64,000 bases of DNA from UBA7672 sp964550535 (GTDB lineage: Bacteria; Pseudomonadota; Alphaproteobacteria; Caulobacterales; Hyphomonadaceae): positions 1 to 64,000 of the forward strand of contig CAZJZQ010000002.1 in assembly GCA_964550535.1 (NCBI GenBank), in the 5' to 3' direction. A program made the position numbers and the translations under genes. Below the pieces are notes generated by a model. The model searched no databases and was not told the DNA's origin. It worked only from the letters and a program-made list of their open reading frames with translations. The first letter of the stretch is position 1, and every line of letters starts with the position of its first letter. This document shows positions 17,168 to 26,805 of this stretch, one piece after another.

Positions 17168-18895
17168 GTGGGGGGGGCGTTCATCTTGCCATCGAAGTCC
17201 GACAGCCAGTTGCCTTTGCCTCTGCATGCGCCTGGTGCTCGCGAGGACGAGCCGCTGGTTCCTGCGCGCATGGTCAACGAATGGGTCTATTGCCCGCGAC
17301 TGGCCTATCTCGAATGGGTGGAGGGCGCTTGGGCCGAGAGCGCCGACACGGCGCAGGGGCGGCGCGTGCATGCGCGCGGCAAACAGGGCGGCCCGCCGCT
17401 GCCTGATCCCGAGGAAACCATCGAGGCCTTTGTCACGCGTCGCGTGACGTTGTCGTCCGAGACGCTGGGTCTCATCGCCGAGATCGATGTGCTGGATTCG
17501 GAGGACGGCGCCCTCGTGCCGGTCGACACCAAGAAGGGCAGGCGTCCGCATGTGGAGAAGGGCGCATATGAGCCGGAGCGGGTGCAGGTCGCCATACAAG
17601 GGCTGTTGCTGCGCGATGCCGGCTACAAATGCGAGGAGGGCGCCCTCTGGTACGTCGAGAGCCGCAAGCGCGTGCGCGTGCCGCTGGACGAGGAACTGAT
17701 CGCGTCGGCGCTGTCGGCCGCATCGGAGTTGCGCCTGGCCGCCGCTGCACGCCGCATTCCGCCGCCGTTGGACAACAGCCCGAAATGCCCGCGCTGCTCG
17801 CTGCTGCCGATCTGCCTGCCGGACGAGGTCAACCATCTGTTGCGCGGGGCGGCCCCACGCACGCCGCCTCCGCCAGCGGATGCGGCTCTGCCTTTATATG
17901 TTCAGCAGCCGGGCGCGCGTATAGGCAAGAAAGGAGAGGAACTGGTTATCAGCCAGGAAGGTGAGATCGATCGCGCCGTGCCGATCGATGACGTGTCGGA
18001 ACTGGTGATCGCGGGACCCGTATCGGTATCGACGCCCGTCATTAACGAACTGGCGCGACGCGACATTCCTATCGCCTGGATGTCGTCCGGTTTCTGGTTG
18101 AACGCCACCACGGGCGGCAAGGGGCCGCGCAGTTCCGCCGCCCGGCAGGCGCAGTATGTTTTCGCCGCTGACGCCGCGCGTTCACGCCGCTTCGCGAAGG
18201 ATCTGGTTGCCGCGAAAGTGCGCAACCAACGGACCATGCTGCGCCGGAACTGGCGCGGAGAAGAGGCCGAGCGCGACGAGAGGCTGGCTGCGCTAAAGAG
18301 CGTTCTCGACCGGGTCGAGCGGGCTGGCGAGACACCGGAGCTGCTTGGTCTGGAGGGCGAGGCTGCGGCGGTGTACTTCCGCGGATTCCCACGGTTGCTG
18401 ACGCCTGCCGCAGCGAGCCTTCCGGCCTTTGATTTCACGAAGCGGACACGCCGGCCGCCGGCCGATCCGGTTAACGCATGTCTCTCACTGGCTTATGCGC
18501 TTTTGACGCGCACGGTCGGCACGGCGATCGAGATCGCCGGGCTCGACCCCTGGAAAGGCCTCTATCATGTCGAGCGGCCGGGACGGCCAGCGCTTGCGCT
18601 CGATCTGATGGAGCCGCTCCGTCCGATTCTCGCAGACAGCGCCGTGCTGATGGCGATCAACAATGGCGAGTTGGGGCCGAACGATTTCATCCTCAGCGCG
18701 ACGGGGTGCGCGCTGAAGCCACAGGCAAGGCGCAGCCTGATCGCCGCCTATGAACGCAGGCTGGACCAGGAGGCGACGCATCCGGCCTTCGGCTACCAGA
18801 TATCAATGCGGCGCATGCTGCATGTGCAGGCGAGGTTATTGGCCAAACACCTTAAGGGCGAAATCGCCGTCTATCCCCATTATGTGCCGAGGTAG
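17168..18895 (+). CDS. cas4-cas1: Fused CRISPR adaptation protein Cas4-Cas1
   Basis: A 575-residue fusion that would select and trim prespacers (Cas4) and integrate them (Cas1, with Cas2). The Cas4 part has the four iron-sulfur Cys, one in VYCPRLAYLEW (residue 42) and three in CPRCSLLPIC (207, 210, 216), plus nuclease residues in LIAEIDVLD and PVDTKKG. The Cas1 part (from about 235) has the metal ligands Glu in GLEGEAAAVYF, His in GLYHVERPG and Asp/Glu in LDLMEPLRP. Fusion of Cas4 to Cas1 is typical of type I-G. The GTG at 17168 lies next to a G-run; the TTG at 17186, spaced well behind GGGGGGG, is an equally good start. Cas2 follows after five bases. Confidence 0.92.
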   Translation: MGGAFILPSKSDSQLPLPLHAPGAREDEPLVPARMVNEWVYCPRLAYLEWVEGAWAESADTAQGRRVHARGKQGGPPLPDPEETIEAFVTRRVTLSSETLGLIAEIDVLDSEDGALVPVDTKKGRRPHVEKGAYEPERVQVAIQGLLLRDAGYKCEEGALWYVESRKRVRVPLDEELIASALSAASELRLAAAARRIPPPLDNSPKCPRCSLLPICLPDEVNHLLRGAAPRTPPPPADAALPLYVQQPGARIGKKGEELVISQEGEIDRAVPIDDVSELVIAGPVSVSTPVINELARRDIPIAWMSSGFWLNATTGGKGPRSSAARQAQYVFAADAARSRRFAKDLVAAKVRNQRTMLRRNWRGEEAERDERLAALKSVLDRVERAGETPELLGLEGEAAAVYFRGFPRLLTPAAASLPAFDFTKRTRRPPADPVNACLSLAYALLTRTVGTAIEIAGLDPWKGLYHVERPGRPALALDLMEPLRPILADSAVLMAINNGELGPNDFILSATGCALKPQARRSLIAAYERRLDQEATHPAFGYQISMRRMLHVQARLLAKHLKGEIAVYPHYVPR

Positions 18896-18900
18896 GTTCC

Positions 18901-19206
18901 ATGCCGCGCAACACTGCTGCTGAACGCTGGTACATCGTCACGTATGATATCGCCAATCAGAAGCGGTGGCGCCGCGTATTCCGCATCATGAAGGGCCATG
19001 GGCGATGGCTTCAACTCTCTGTATTCCAGTGTCGCCTCACGCCGCGCCGCCGCGCCGAGATGGCCGAGCGCCTGGAACGCTGGATAAAGCGCGATGAAGA
19101 CCATGTGCTGATTATCGACCTCGGACCTGTGGAAGGGGAGGGCCCAGGTGTTGAAAGCCTCGGCAAAGTTTTCACGCCTATTCGCCGTGAGGCCGTTGTG
19201 ATCTGA
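18901..19206 (+). CDS. cas2: CRISPR-associated endoribonuclease-like Cas2
   Basis: A 101-residue Cas2. The ferredoxin-like fold is recognised by WYIVTYDIANQKRWRRVFRI, with the Asp of YDI at the expected N-terminal position, then the middle strand LQLSVFQCRL and the late strand HVLIIDLGP. Cas2 bridges two Cas1 dimers during spacer integration; its nuclease activity is not needed for that. An AGGTAGG ribosome-binding site precedes the ATG, five bases after cas4-cas1, so the two are cotranscribed and lead into the array 242 bases later. Confidence 0.92.
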   Translation: MPRNTAAERWYIVTYDIANQKRWRRVFRIMKGHGRWLQLSVFQCRLTPRRRAEMAERLERWIKRDEDHVLIIDLGPVEGEGPGVESLGKVFTPIRREAVVI

Positions 19207-19448
19207 TAGCCATGCCATGCTCTGGAGGCCCGGCTCAGGCGGCAGCCGCCGGCGTAGGTCGAGGGGTGCGGTGCGACCGAGCGCCCGCGGAGCGCTCGCC
19301 TGCTAGAAAACCATGTAGAGTCAGGATGTTTGACAGTGTGAAGCAAAGGCTTGCCGTGAACGCCCGGCGAACGCGCTTGTATCGCCTTGCCGACCGCTCG
19401 AATCTGCTCCAGCATGATGCTGGCGCTGTTGGATTTTCGGGGGCAGGG
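19207..19448 (+). promoter_or_regulatory. CRISPR leader
   Basis: The 242 bases between cas2 and the first repeat. They hold no gene. A hairpin CGAGCGC (19278-19284) / GCGCTCG (19292-19298) may end the cas2 transcript and partly resembles the repeat stem. A perfect 15-base palindrome CCAGCATGATGCTGG lies at 19409-19423, 25 bases before the first repeat, a position where leader-anchoring sites act in other systems. Leader assignment rests on proximity to cas2 and on the repeat orientation. Confidence 0.65.
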
Positions 19449-21858
19449 CTCTTTCCGAGCGTCACCGCTCGGACCTCATTGAAGCCTCGTCACGCACCGG
19501 GTGGAGAGCGACGACTTCCCCCTCTTTCCGAGCGTCACCGCTCGGACCTCATTGAAGCAAACAGAACTCCACTACCTCTTCCTGGGAGCCCCAGCAACTC
19601 TTTCCGAGCGTCACCGCTCGGACCTCATTGAAGCGTCGATGAAATCGCGAAACATGAATTAGCCTCCTACCTCTTTCCGAGCGTCACCGCTCGGACCTCA
19701 TTGAAGCGCCGGGAGGAGTATCTCGACTTTGACCAGATCATCCTCTTTCCGAGCGTCACCGCTCGGACCTCATTGAAGCGCGATCAACGGGGCCAAGTTC
19801 ACGCAGGGCCTCGGCCTCTTTCCGAGCGTCACCGCTCGGACCTCATTGAAGCACAGCGACGGTAAACGTATGGCGTTGTTGACGGTCAACTCTTTCCGAG
19901 CGTCACCGCTCGGACCTCATTGAAGCGATAATAACAACAACGTGGTTGGAACCCCGGCCCAAGCTCTTTCCGAGCGTCACCGCTCGGACCTCATTGAAGC
20001 GGACTGGAGCCGGTGTGTCAGGTTAAAGCTGTTGGACTCTTTCCGAGCGTCACCGCTCGGACCTCATTGAAGCTGGCCGATGTCGATCATGAGATCGCCC
20101 CGGTTGCTCGGCTCTTTCCGAGCGTCACCGCTCGGACCTCATTGAAGCCGCTTCTGGATCGAGAACGACGTCGTCCGCTCGCAGACTCTTTCCGAGCGTC
20201 ACCGCTCGGACCTCATTGAAGCCCGGCGGGCTATGTGGTCGATGGCTACAGCATGCCGGGCTCTTTCCGAGCGTCACCGCTCGGACCTCATTGAAGCGTC
20301 GCTCTCAAAAAGCTGGCGGACGAGCGCGCCGCTGCTCTTTCCGAGCGTCACCGCTCGGACCTCATTGAAGCTTCTTGGCCAACTCGTCGGTCAGTTGGCG
20401 CTGCACTTCTCTTTCCGAGCGTCACCGCTCGGACCTCATTGAAGCGGCGAGCAGCTGATCCTGGTGAACGATGAGGACGGCACCTCTTTCCGAGCGTCAC
20501 CGCTCGGACCTCATTGAAGCCGCTGTGGCGCGTGTGGCGCATGCTCGCAAATCCGCTCCTCTTTCCGAGCGTCACCGCTCGGACCTCATTGAAGCAGCGT
20601 CATCTTCGGGCAGGGAGCCGCCCTCTTCGGATCTCTTTCCGAGCGTCACCGCTCGGACCTCATTGAAGCGTCAAAATCAATCGCTCGGCCGACGGGCAAG
20701 TGCCCCTCTTTCCGAGCGTCACCGCTCGGACCTCATTGAAGCTGGACCTTCTGGCGTCTCGCAGAACCAAGTCCCTGCGCCTCTTTCCGAGCGTCACCGC
20801 TCGGACCTCATTGAAGCGCCCATGCGTTCGTGCCGTTGATTGGGCATGTGTACTTCTCTTTCCGAGCGTCACCGCTCGGACCTCATTGAAGCTCCGGACA
20901 TTGAGGAGATGCCGCTGCAGCAAGCGCTCCTCTTTCCGAGCGTCACCGCTCGGACCTCATTGAAGCCGCCGCGAGTTCTTCTGGCGTCAGCGTTTCTTCG
21001 GCTTCTCTTTCCGAGCGTCACCGCTCGGACCTCATTGAAGCGCCGCCACCGCGGCCTGCCGAACGTGTGCACCTGTCTCTTTCCGAGCGTCACCGCTCGG
21101 ACCTCATTGAAGCCCCGATGCGGTCCATCACGCCGTCCAGATCGGCCGGGCTCTTTCCGAGCGTCACCGCTCGGACCTCATTGAAGCACCAGACAGGAAC
21201 TCTTCGTGATCGTTCTCGTCCATCCTCTTTCCGAGCGTCACCGCTCGGACCTCATTGAAGCGTGGACGAGGCGGGAGAGGAAGGCTGGAGACCACGGGTC
21301 TCTTTCCGAGCGTCACCGCTCGGACCTCATTGAAGCGGCGGTCAGCGTGGCGACGTGGCTATAGGCGCCGCCATCCTCTTTCCGAGCGTCACCGCTCGGA
21401 CCTCATTGAAGCGCAAAGTCTCGACGCGGGCTTTCGCCTCGGCCAAGGCCTCTTTCCGAGCGTCACTGCTCGGACCTCATTGAAGCTGTTCCGCCGGTTC
21501 CGGCGGGTTCGGTTTCGCCGGTCTCTTTCCGAGCGTCACCGCTCGGACCTCATTGAAGCACAAAGTCCTGACGTCCGAGGCCGCTGCGCGACCGGTGCTC
21601 TTTCCGAGCGTCACCGCTCGGACCTCATTGAAGCAGGGCATGGTGTCCCTCTTCGACGCAGCCGCTGCAACTCTTTCCGAGCGTCACCGCTCGGACCTCA
21701 TTGAAGCTCGTAGCCAATCAAGAAGGTCGCGCCAACGTCGACGCTGGCTCTTTCCGAGCGTCACCGCTCGGACCTCATTGAAGCTCGGTGTTCCGTTGGT
21801 GTCGCTGCGGAGTTCAGCAGTCTCTTTCCGAGCGTCACCGCTCGGACCTCATTGAAGC
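19449..21858 (+). CRISPR. CRISPR array, 33 repeats of 37 bp and 32 spacers
   Basis: Repeats of 37 bases start at 19449, 19522, 19598 and so on, the last at 21822. Spacers are 35-40 bases, mostly 36-38. Each repeat starts CTCTTTCCGAGCG, contains the perfect hairpin stem CCGAGCG/CGCTCGG with loop TCAC (repeat positions 7-24) and ends ATTGAAGC, the type of 3' end that becomes the 5' handle of crRNA; this fixes transcription as left to right. All repeats are identical by eye except the 28th (start 21450), which has T instead of C at 21467; this turns the closing G-C pair into G-U and keeps the stem. No repeat decay at the far end is seen. Spacer origins cannot be told without a search. Confidence 0.98.
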
Positions 21859-21965
21859 GTGCGATACTCGTGCGCCAGAGAACGTCGACGAATTCTAGAT
21901 TCTGATTCTGTCCGCATATGCGATTCCCCTACGCTGCGCGTGAGCGGTGCGCTCGTTGGTTTCAC

Positions 21966-23153
21966 TTATACTCGGTTCCTGCCGGGCGTGAGGAATTTGT
22001 CGGCTGCGTTGGCGACTATGCGTTCCTCATCCGTGGGCAGGACCCGCACCGTTACCTTCGACTGGCCTGTGCTGATGACCTGATCGTTATTGCCGTTCGC
22101 GGCAGGGTTGATCTCTACGCCCAGCCACTGGCATCCGGCGGCGATACGTGCGCGGATGGCCGGGGCGTTCTCGCCTATGCCGGCGGTGAACACCAATGTG
22201 TCCAGTCCGTTGAGCGTGGCGGCGAGCGAGCCGATTTCGCGCACGGCCCGATAGACAAAGAGATCGACGGCCTGCCTGGCTGAGCCGGCGCTGCTTTGCA
22301 GCAGGGTCCCCATGTCGGCGGAGATGCCTGAGACGCCGAGAAGACCGGACTGTTCGTAGAGCAGGGTGGTGATCGCTTCCGCGCTCATGCCTCTTGCCTG
22401 CATCAGGTGGAGTACGACGCCTGGGTCGATCGCGCCGCAGCGCGAGCCCATCAGAAGGCCATCGAGTGCGGAGAAGCCCATCGTGGTCGCAACGCTGCGG
22501 CCGCGATCCATGGCGCAAAGGCTGGCGCCATTGCCGAGATGGGCCACGATCGCCCTGCCGCCGGCGCGCTCGCCATCCTGCGCCTTCAACAGGCCGGCGA
22601 TGTAGCTGTAGGACAGGCCGTGGAAGCCATAGGCGAGGATGCCGTCCTCGCTGAGCGCGCGCGGCAACCCATAGAGGCGTGACAACCGCGGCGCCTGGGC
22701 ATGGAAAGCCGTGTCGAAACAGCCGATCTGGAGCACGCCCGGGAAGCGGGTAGCGGCGAGCGCGGCGATTTCGAGATTATAAGGTTGGTGAAGCGGGGCG
22801 AGGGGCACGAGCCGCGTGAGCGTTTCGAGGGCGCCGGCATCGAGGATGGCGGGTTCGGCGAAGACGGCTCCACCATGGACGATGCGATGGCCGGCGGCTT
22901 CGAGATTGGCGAGAAAGCCTTGGGCCGCGAGCCAGTCCAGCGTCAGCCCGGCGGCCTCCATGGCGGGGAGCGGGCCGCCGAGCGGGGCGTCCTTCAGGAT
23001 ATCCGCGCCGGCCTTTATGCGCAGGTGGGCGTTGGGCGCGCCGAGGCGCGAGGCCGCGCCTTTCAGCACAAGTTCCAGACCCGCGCCGCGCCGGTAGAGC
23101 GCGAACTTGAGGCTGGACGAGCCCGCGTTGAGAATGAGGATCACGCCGCTCAC
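21966..23153 (-). CDS. ackA: Acetate kinase
   Basis: A 395-residue ASKHA-fold kinase that interconverts acetyl phosphate + ADP and acetate + ATP, giving ATP by substrate-level phosphorylation when respiration is limited. Visible motifs: LILNAGSSSLKFAL at the N-terminus, AGHRIVHGG, VAHLGNGASLCA, STTMGFSALDGLLMG-type segment (here ATTMGFSALDGLLMGSR) and FTAGIGENA. The length equals the family norm. The start overlaps the pta stop by four bases (ATGA at 23150-23153), so the two are translated together. It ends 107 bases from the CRISPR array, which is transcribed toward it. Confidence 0.95.
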   Translation of the reverse strand: MSGVILILNAGSSSLKFALYRRGAGLELVLKGAASRLGAPNAHLRIKAGADILKDAPLGGPLPAMEAAGLTLDWLAAQGFLANLEAAGHRIVHGGAVFAEPAILDAGALETLTRLVPLAPLHQPYNLEIAALAATRFPGVLQIGCFDTAFHAQAPRLSRLYGLPRALSEDGILAYGFHGLSYSYIAGLLKAQDGERAGGRAIVAHLGNGASLCAMDRGRSVATTMGFSALDGLLMGSRCGAIDPGVVLHLMQARGMSAEAITTLLYEQSGLLGVSGISADMGTLLQSSAGSARQAVDLFVYRAVREIGSLAATLNGLDTLVFTAGIGENAPAIRARIAAGCQWLGVEINPAANGNNDQVISTGQSKVTVRVLPTDEERIVANAADKFLTPGRNRV

Positions 23154-24103
23154 CGGATGGGCTTCAGGCGTTGATGCTGCGCCAGGAGGACGGCGGCGGC
23201 GCAGGAGGCGAGGCGCGACAGGCGACCGTCGGCGCGGCTGGTGAGAACGACAGGCACGCGCGCGCCCATGGCGACGCCGGCCGACTGTGCACCGGCGAGA
23301 TAGGCCAGTTGCTTGGCCATCATGTTGCCCGCCTCGATATTGGGCGCGATGAGAATGTCGGCCTGGCCGGCGACATCCGAGTCGATGCCCTTCGCGGCGG
23401 CGGCGGCCATGGAGATCGCATTGTCGAAGGCGAGCGGACCATCAATCATGCCGCCGACGATCTGGCTGCGATCCGCCATCTTCGACAGGGCGGCGGCGTC
23501 GAGCGTCGCCTGCATCGAGGGATGGACGGTTTCGACGGCCGCGAGAACGGCGACGCGCGGCGTATCGACGCCGAGCGCGATGGCGCAGTCGATGGCGTTC
23601 TGGACGATATCCTTCTTGGCGGCGAGATCGGGGGCGATATTGATCGCTGCATCACTGAGAAAGATGGGGCGGGGATAGCTTGCGACGTCGAGGATGAAGA
23701 TGTGGCTCATCCGGCGGTCGGTGCGCAGGCCGGTGTCGCGATCGACAATGGCGCTGAGCAACTCGTCGGTGTGGAGGCTGCCCTTCATGATGGCGGCGAC
23801 GGCGCCGCTGCGCGCGAGGCGGCAGGCTTCGGCGGCGGCGGCATGACTGTGCTCGACGTCGACGAGTTCGACGCCGGACAGGTCCTCCTGTGCTTCGGCG
23901 GCGGCGGCCTCGATGCGGGCCCGCGGGCCGACCAGCACGGGCTCGATCAGCCCGAGGCGCGCAGCTTCCAGCGCGCCGCTGAGCGACACGGCGTCCCTGG
24001 GGTGAACCACTGCGGCGCGCAGGGCGGGCCGGCCCGACACGCGGGCCAGCAAGCGGTTCAGCTGCGAGTCGGACGCATCTGTTGGTATCTGGCGGTCATT
24101 CAT
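23150..24103 (-). CDS. pta: Phosphate acetyl/butyryltransferase
   Basis: A 317-residue protein of the phosphotransacetylase domain family (short form, without the N-terminal DRTGG or MaoC domains found in longer versions). It moves the acyl group between CoA and phosphate, feeding acetyl phosphate to the downstream acetate kinase. Typical segments are AAIMKGSLHTDELLSAIV, GLRTDRRMSHIFILDV, DGPLAFDNAISMAAA and ADILIAPNIEAGNMMAKQL. First gene of a two-gene operon with ackA. Substrate could be acetyl or butyryl; acetyl is favoured because of the partner. Divergent from the P-type ATPase gene. Confidence 0.9.
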   Translation of the reverse strand: MNDRQIPTDASDSQLNRLLARVSGRPALRAAVVHPRDAVSLSGALEAARLGLIEPVLVGPRARIEAAAAEAQEDLSGVELVDVEHSHAAAAEACRLARSGAVAAIMKGSLHTDELLSAIVDRDTGLRTDRRMSHIFILDVASYPRPIFLSDAAINIAPDLAAKKDIVQNAIDCAIALGVDTPRVAVLAAVETVHPSMQATLDAAALSKMADRSQIVGGMIDGPLAFDNAISMAAAAAKGIDSDVAGQADILIAPNIEAGNMMAKQLAYLAGAQSAGVAMGARVPVVLTSRADGRLSRLASCAAAVLLAQHQRLKPIR

Positions 24104-24249
24104 GCGCTGATCCTGGCCGTTGAGGGGCGAGCGTCAATCCGTATCAGGCCTACGCGTTGACGTCCTGCGCAAAAGCGCCAAGTGGGGTACTGCAACTGCC
24201 GGGCGGCGCAGTGGCCGCTGCTCAAGGGATTTCAGACGGGACCGTCGCG

Positions 24250-26727
24250 ATGCCAAACACTCTCGAAGGTCTGGATAGTGCGACGGCGGCGCGCCGGCTG
24301 AGCGAGGCCGGGCCGAACGAGATCGAAACGCCGCGGTCGCGCAATCTCTGGGCGATCGTGCGGGGCACGTTGCGCGAACCGATGTTCCTGCTGCTGCTTG
24401 TCGCCTCGGGGCTCTATCTGACGATCGGGGATCTGGGCGAGGGCATCTTCCTGCTGTGCGGCGCGGGGCTGACGATCGGCCTTGTCGTCTTCCAGGAAGC
24501 CCGCAGCGAAGGCGCGCTGAAGGCGCTGCGCAGCCTGGCCCAGCCCTATGCACGTGTCTTTCGGGATGGCGTGGCCAGTTCGATTCCCGCCCGCGATCTG
24601 GCGCCGGGGGATCTCGTCCTCATTGGCGAGGGCGAGCGCATTCCTGCGGACGGGGAGCTTGTGGCCGGCGACGTTCTGACGATCGACGAGAGCCTGCTCA
24701 CGGGGGAATCCGCGACCGTGTCCCGCGCGCCGCTCGGCAAGGGGATGGCGCCGGAAGACTCGCTGCTGTTCGCCGGCACGCTGAACGCCGGCGGCTCGGG
24801 CAGCATGCGGGTGACGCAAACGGGCCCGCGGACGCGGTTTGGAAAGATCGGCCTGTCGCTTTCGGGCGGCGCGGATGAAGCAACGCCCCTGCAGAAGACG
24901 GCAGGCCGGCTGGTCGCCTATCTCGCTGTTGCGGCCTTTGGCTTCTGCATCATCGTGTTTGTCGCCTATGGGTTTGTGCGGAACGACTGGCTGCAGGGCG
25001 GATTGACCGCGCTGACGGTGGCGATCTCGCTGCTGCCTGAAGAGTTTCCTATGGTGCTCGCCATCTTCATGGCGCTGGGATCGTGGCGGCTTGCGCGGCA
25101 CAATGTGCTGGTGCGCCGGTCGGTTGCGATCGAGGCGCTGGGCGGGGCGACGATCCTGTGCGTCGACAAGACCGGTACGCTGACGCTCAACCAGATGAAG
25201 CTGGTGCGCCTTTTTCTGGCCGGGCGATCCATCGATCTGGAGGCGGGCGGAGACAGCGAGCCGGGCGCCGGGCGCCTGTTGCAGACCGCAGCGCTCGCGT
25301 CAGCGGCCAAGCCTGTCGATCCGATGGACCGCGCCATTCGTGCGCGTGTTTCTGCCGCTGCGCCGCCGGGCGAACCGGTGCGGACCTGGCCGTTGCGGCC
25401 GGGACGGCTGGCTGTGATTCAGCGCTGGGAGCGGAACGGCGAGGCGATCTTGGCGGCCAAGGGCGCGCCAGAAACCATCTTCCAGATGTGCCGGCTTGGC
25501 CCGGATCAGGTCGATGCGTTGCAGACTGCGATCGGGGGGATGGCGGCGGACGGCCTTCGCGTTCTCGGTGTTGCTTCGTTTAAGGCGGGGCCGGGCGGCG
25601 AACTCGATCCGGACCAGCACGTGTTCGACTTCCTTGGCCTTATCGGCTTCATCGACCCATTGCGGCCCGACGTTCCCGGCGCGCTGAAGGAAGCCGGCGA
25701 GGCGTCGATTGCGGTGGCGATGATCACCGGCGATCATCCATCCACGGCGCTCGCCATTGCGCGGCAAGCGGGGATCGATACCGCCGCCGGCGTTGCTACG
25801 GGCGCAGACATCGCCGGACTGAACGAGACGACGCTGCGCGAACGGGTGAAGCGGGTGCGGGTGTTTGCCCGGATCGCGCCGGAGCAGAAGCTGCAATTGG
25901 TGCAGGCCCTGCGCGCCAATGGCGAAGTCGTCGTTATGACGGGGGACGGCGTGAACGACGGGCCTGCGTTGCAAGCGTCGCACATCGGGATCGCTATGGG
26001 CCGCCGCGGAACGGACGTGGCGCGCGAGGCAGCTGACATCGTTCTCCTTGATGATAGCTTCCCGTCCATCGTCGGTGGGGTGCGGTTGGGGCGCAGGATC
26101 TTCACCAACCTGCGCAAGGCCTTGATCTTTATCACCGCCGTTCACGTCCCGATCGCCGGGTTGGCGCTGATCCCGATCCTTCTGGGGATGCCGCCGCTCT
26201 TCTATCCGATGCATGTGATCCTGCTTGAACTGATCATTGATCCGGTGTGTTCGCTGGTGTTCGAGTCCGAGCCGAGCGAAGCCGGTGCGATGAAACGGCC
26301 GCCGCGCCGCTCGACCGAGATGCTGTTCGGCTGGAAGCAGGGGGCGGTGGCGGTGTTGCAAGGCGTGGTGGTGCTCGCGGTCATCGCCGGGTTCTTCGCA
26401 TGGGCGCTGAGCGTGGCTCCGGAGAACGAGGCGCGGGGAGCGGCGTTTGCGAGCCTGGTGCTTGCGAACCTGGCGCTGGCGCTGTCGGACGCGTCGGGCG
26501 GACGCGGAGGGCTTCTTGACAGGAGCCACACGATCTTCTGGCTGATCACGGCGATTGCCGCCACTGTTGTTGCGGCGGGCCTTTATATTCCGCCGCTGGC
26601 CGGCATCCTTCAGTTCGCCCCGCCGGATATTTCGGTGCTGGCTCCGGGGCTGGTGCTCGCGGCAATAGCAGGCGGATGGTTTGGCGTGGCGAGAATGTTG
26701 CGCCGCCAGACGCAGCGGCCGGTTTGA
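24250..26727 (+). CDS. Cation-transporting P-type ATPase
   Basis: An 825-residue inner-membrane pump. The actuator motif LLTGESATV is at about residue 150, the phosphorylation motif CVDKTGTLT at about 305, and the hinge MTGDGVNDGPAL at about 562. Transmembrane helices flank these, with PEEFP in the helix before the phosphorylation domain where calcium pumps have PEGLP. No N-terminal heavy-metal domain is present, so it is a P2-like (Ca/Na/Mg-type) pump of unknown cation. The start at 24250 follows GGGA and begins MPNTLEGLD; an earlier GTG/ATG frame from 24157 adds 31 residues without family similarity. Its placement with pta-ackA and universal stress protein genes recalls oxygen-limitation gene islands of other bacteria. 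Confidence 0.9.
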   Translation: MPNTLEGLDSATAARRLSEAGPNEIETPRSRNLWAIVRGTLREPMFLLLLVASGLYLTIGDLGEGIFLLCGAGLTIGLVVFQEARSEGALKALRSLAQPYARVFRDGVASSIPARDLAPGDLVLIGEGERIPADGELVAGDVLTIDESLLTGESATVSRAPLGKGMAPEDSLLFAGTLNAGGSGSMRVTQTGPRTRFGKIGLSLSGGADEATPLQKTAGRLVAYLAVAAFGFCIIVFVAYGFVRNDWLQGGLTALTVAISLLPEEFPMVLAIFMALGSWRLARHNVLVRRSVAIEALGGATILCVDKTGTLTLNQMKLVRLFLAGRSIDLEAGGDSEPGAGRLLQTAALASAAKPVDPMDRAIRARVSAAAPPGEPVRTWPLRPGRLAVIQRWERNGEAILAAKGAPETIFQMCRLGPDQVDALQTAIGGMAADGLRVLGVASFKAGPGGELDPDQHVFDFLGLIGFIDPLRPDVPGALKEAGEASIAVAMITGDHPSTALAIARQAGIDTAAGVATGADIAGLNETTLRERVKRVRVFARIAPEQKLQLVQALRANGEVVVMTGDGVNDGPALQASHIGIAMGRRGTDVAREAADIVLLDDSFPSIVGGVRLGRRIFTNLRKALIFITAVHVPIAGLALIPILLGMPPLFYPMHVILLELIIDPVCSLVFESEPSEAGAMKRPPRRSTEMLFGWKQGAVAVLQGVVVLAVIAGFFAWALSVAPENEARGAAFASLVLANLALALSDASGGRGGLLDRSHTIFWLITAIAATVVAAGLYIPPLAGILQFAPPDISVLAPGLVLAAIAGGWFGVARMLRRQTQRPV

Positions 26728-26805
26728 CGTCGTTCAAAGCGGTGGCATGCTGGGAGAAGAAGGTCGCTCAAACAAGCGGACGCAAACGGTTCAGGAGGAC
26801 GGACG

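Noticed and set aside
19212..21855. Many open frames of 60-150 codons running through the CRISPR array on both strands, all repeating LFPSVTARTSLK or LSERHRSDLIEA
   Set aside because: They are translations of the CRISPR repeats and carry no protein signal.
24104..24160. TTGA...TCAA inverted motif as an FNR box upstream of the P-type ATPase
   Set aside because: The half-sites are separated by 10 bases where an FNR box needs 6 between TTGA and TCAA.
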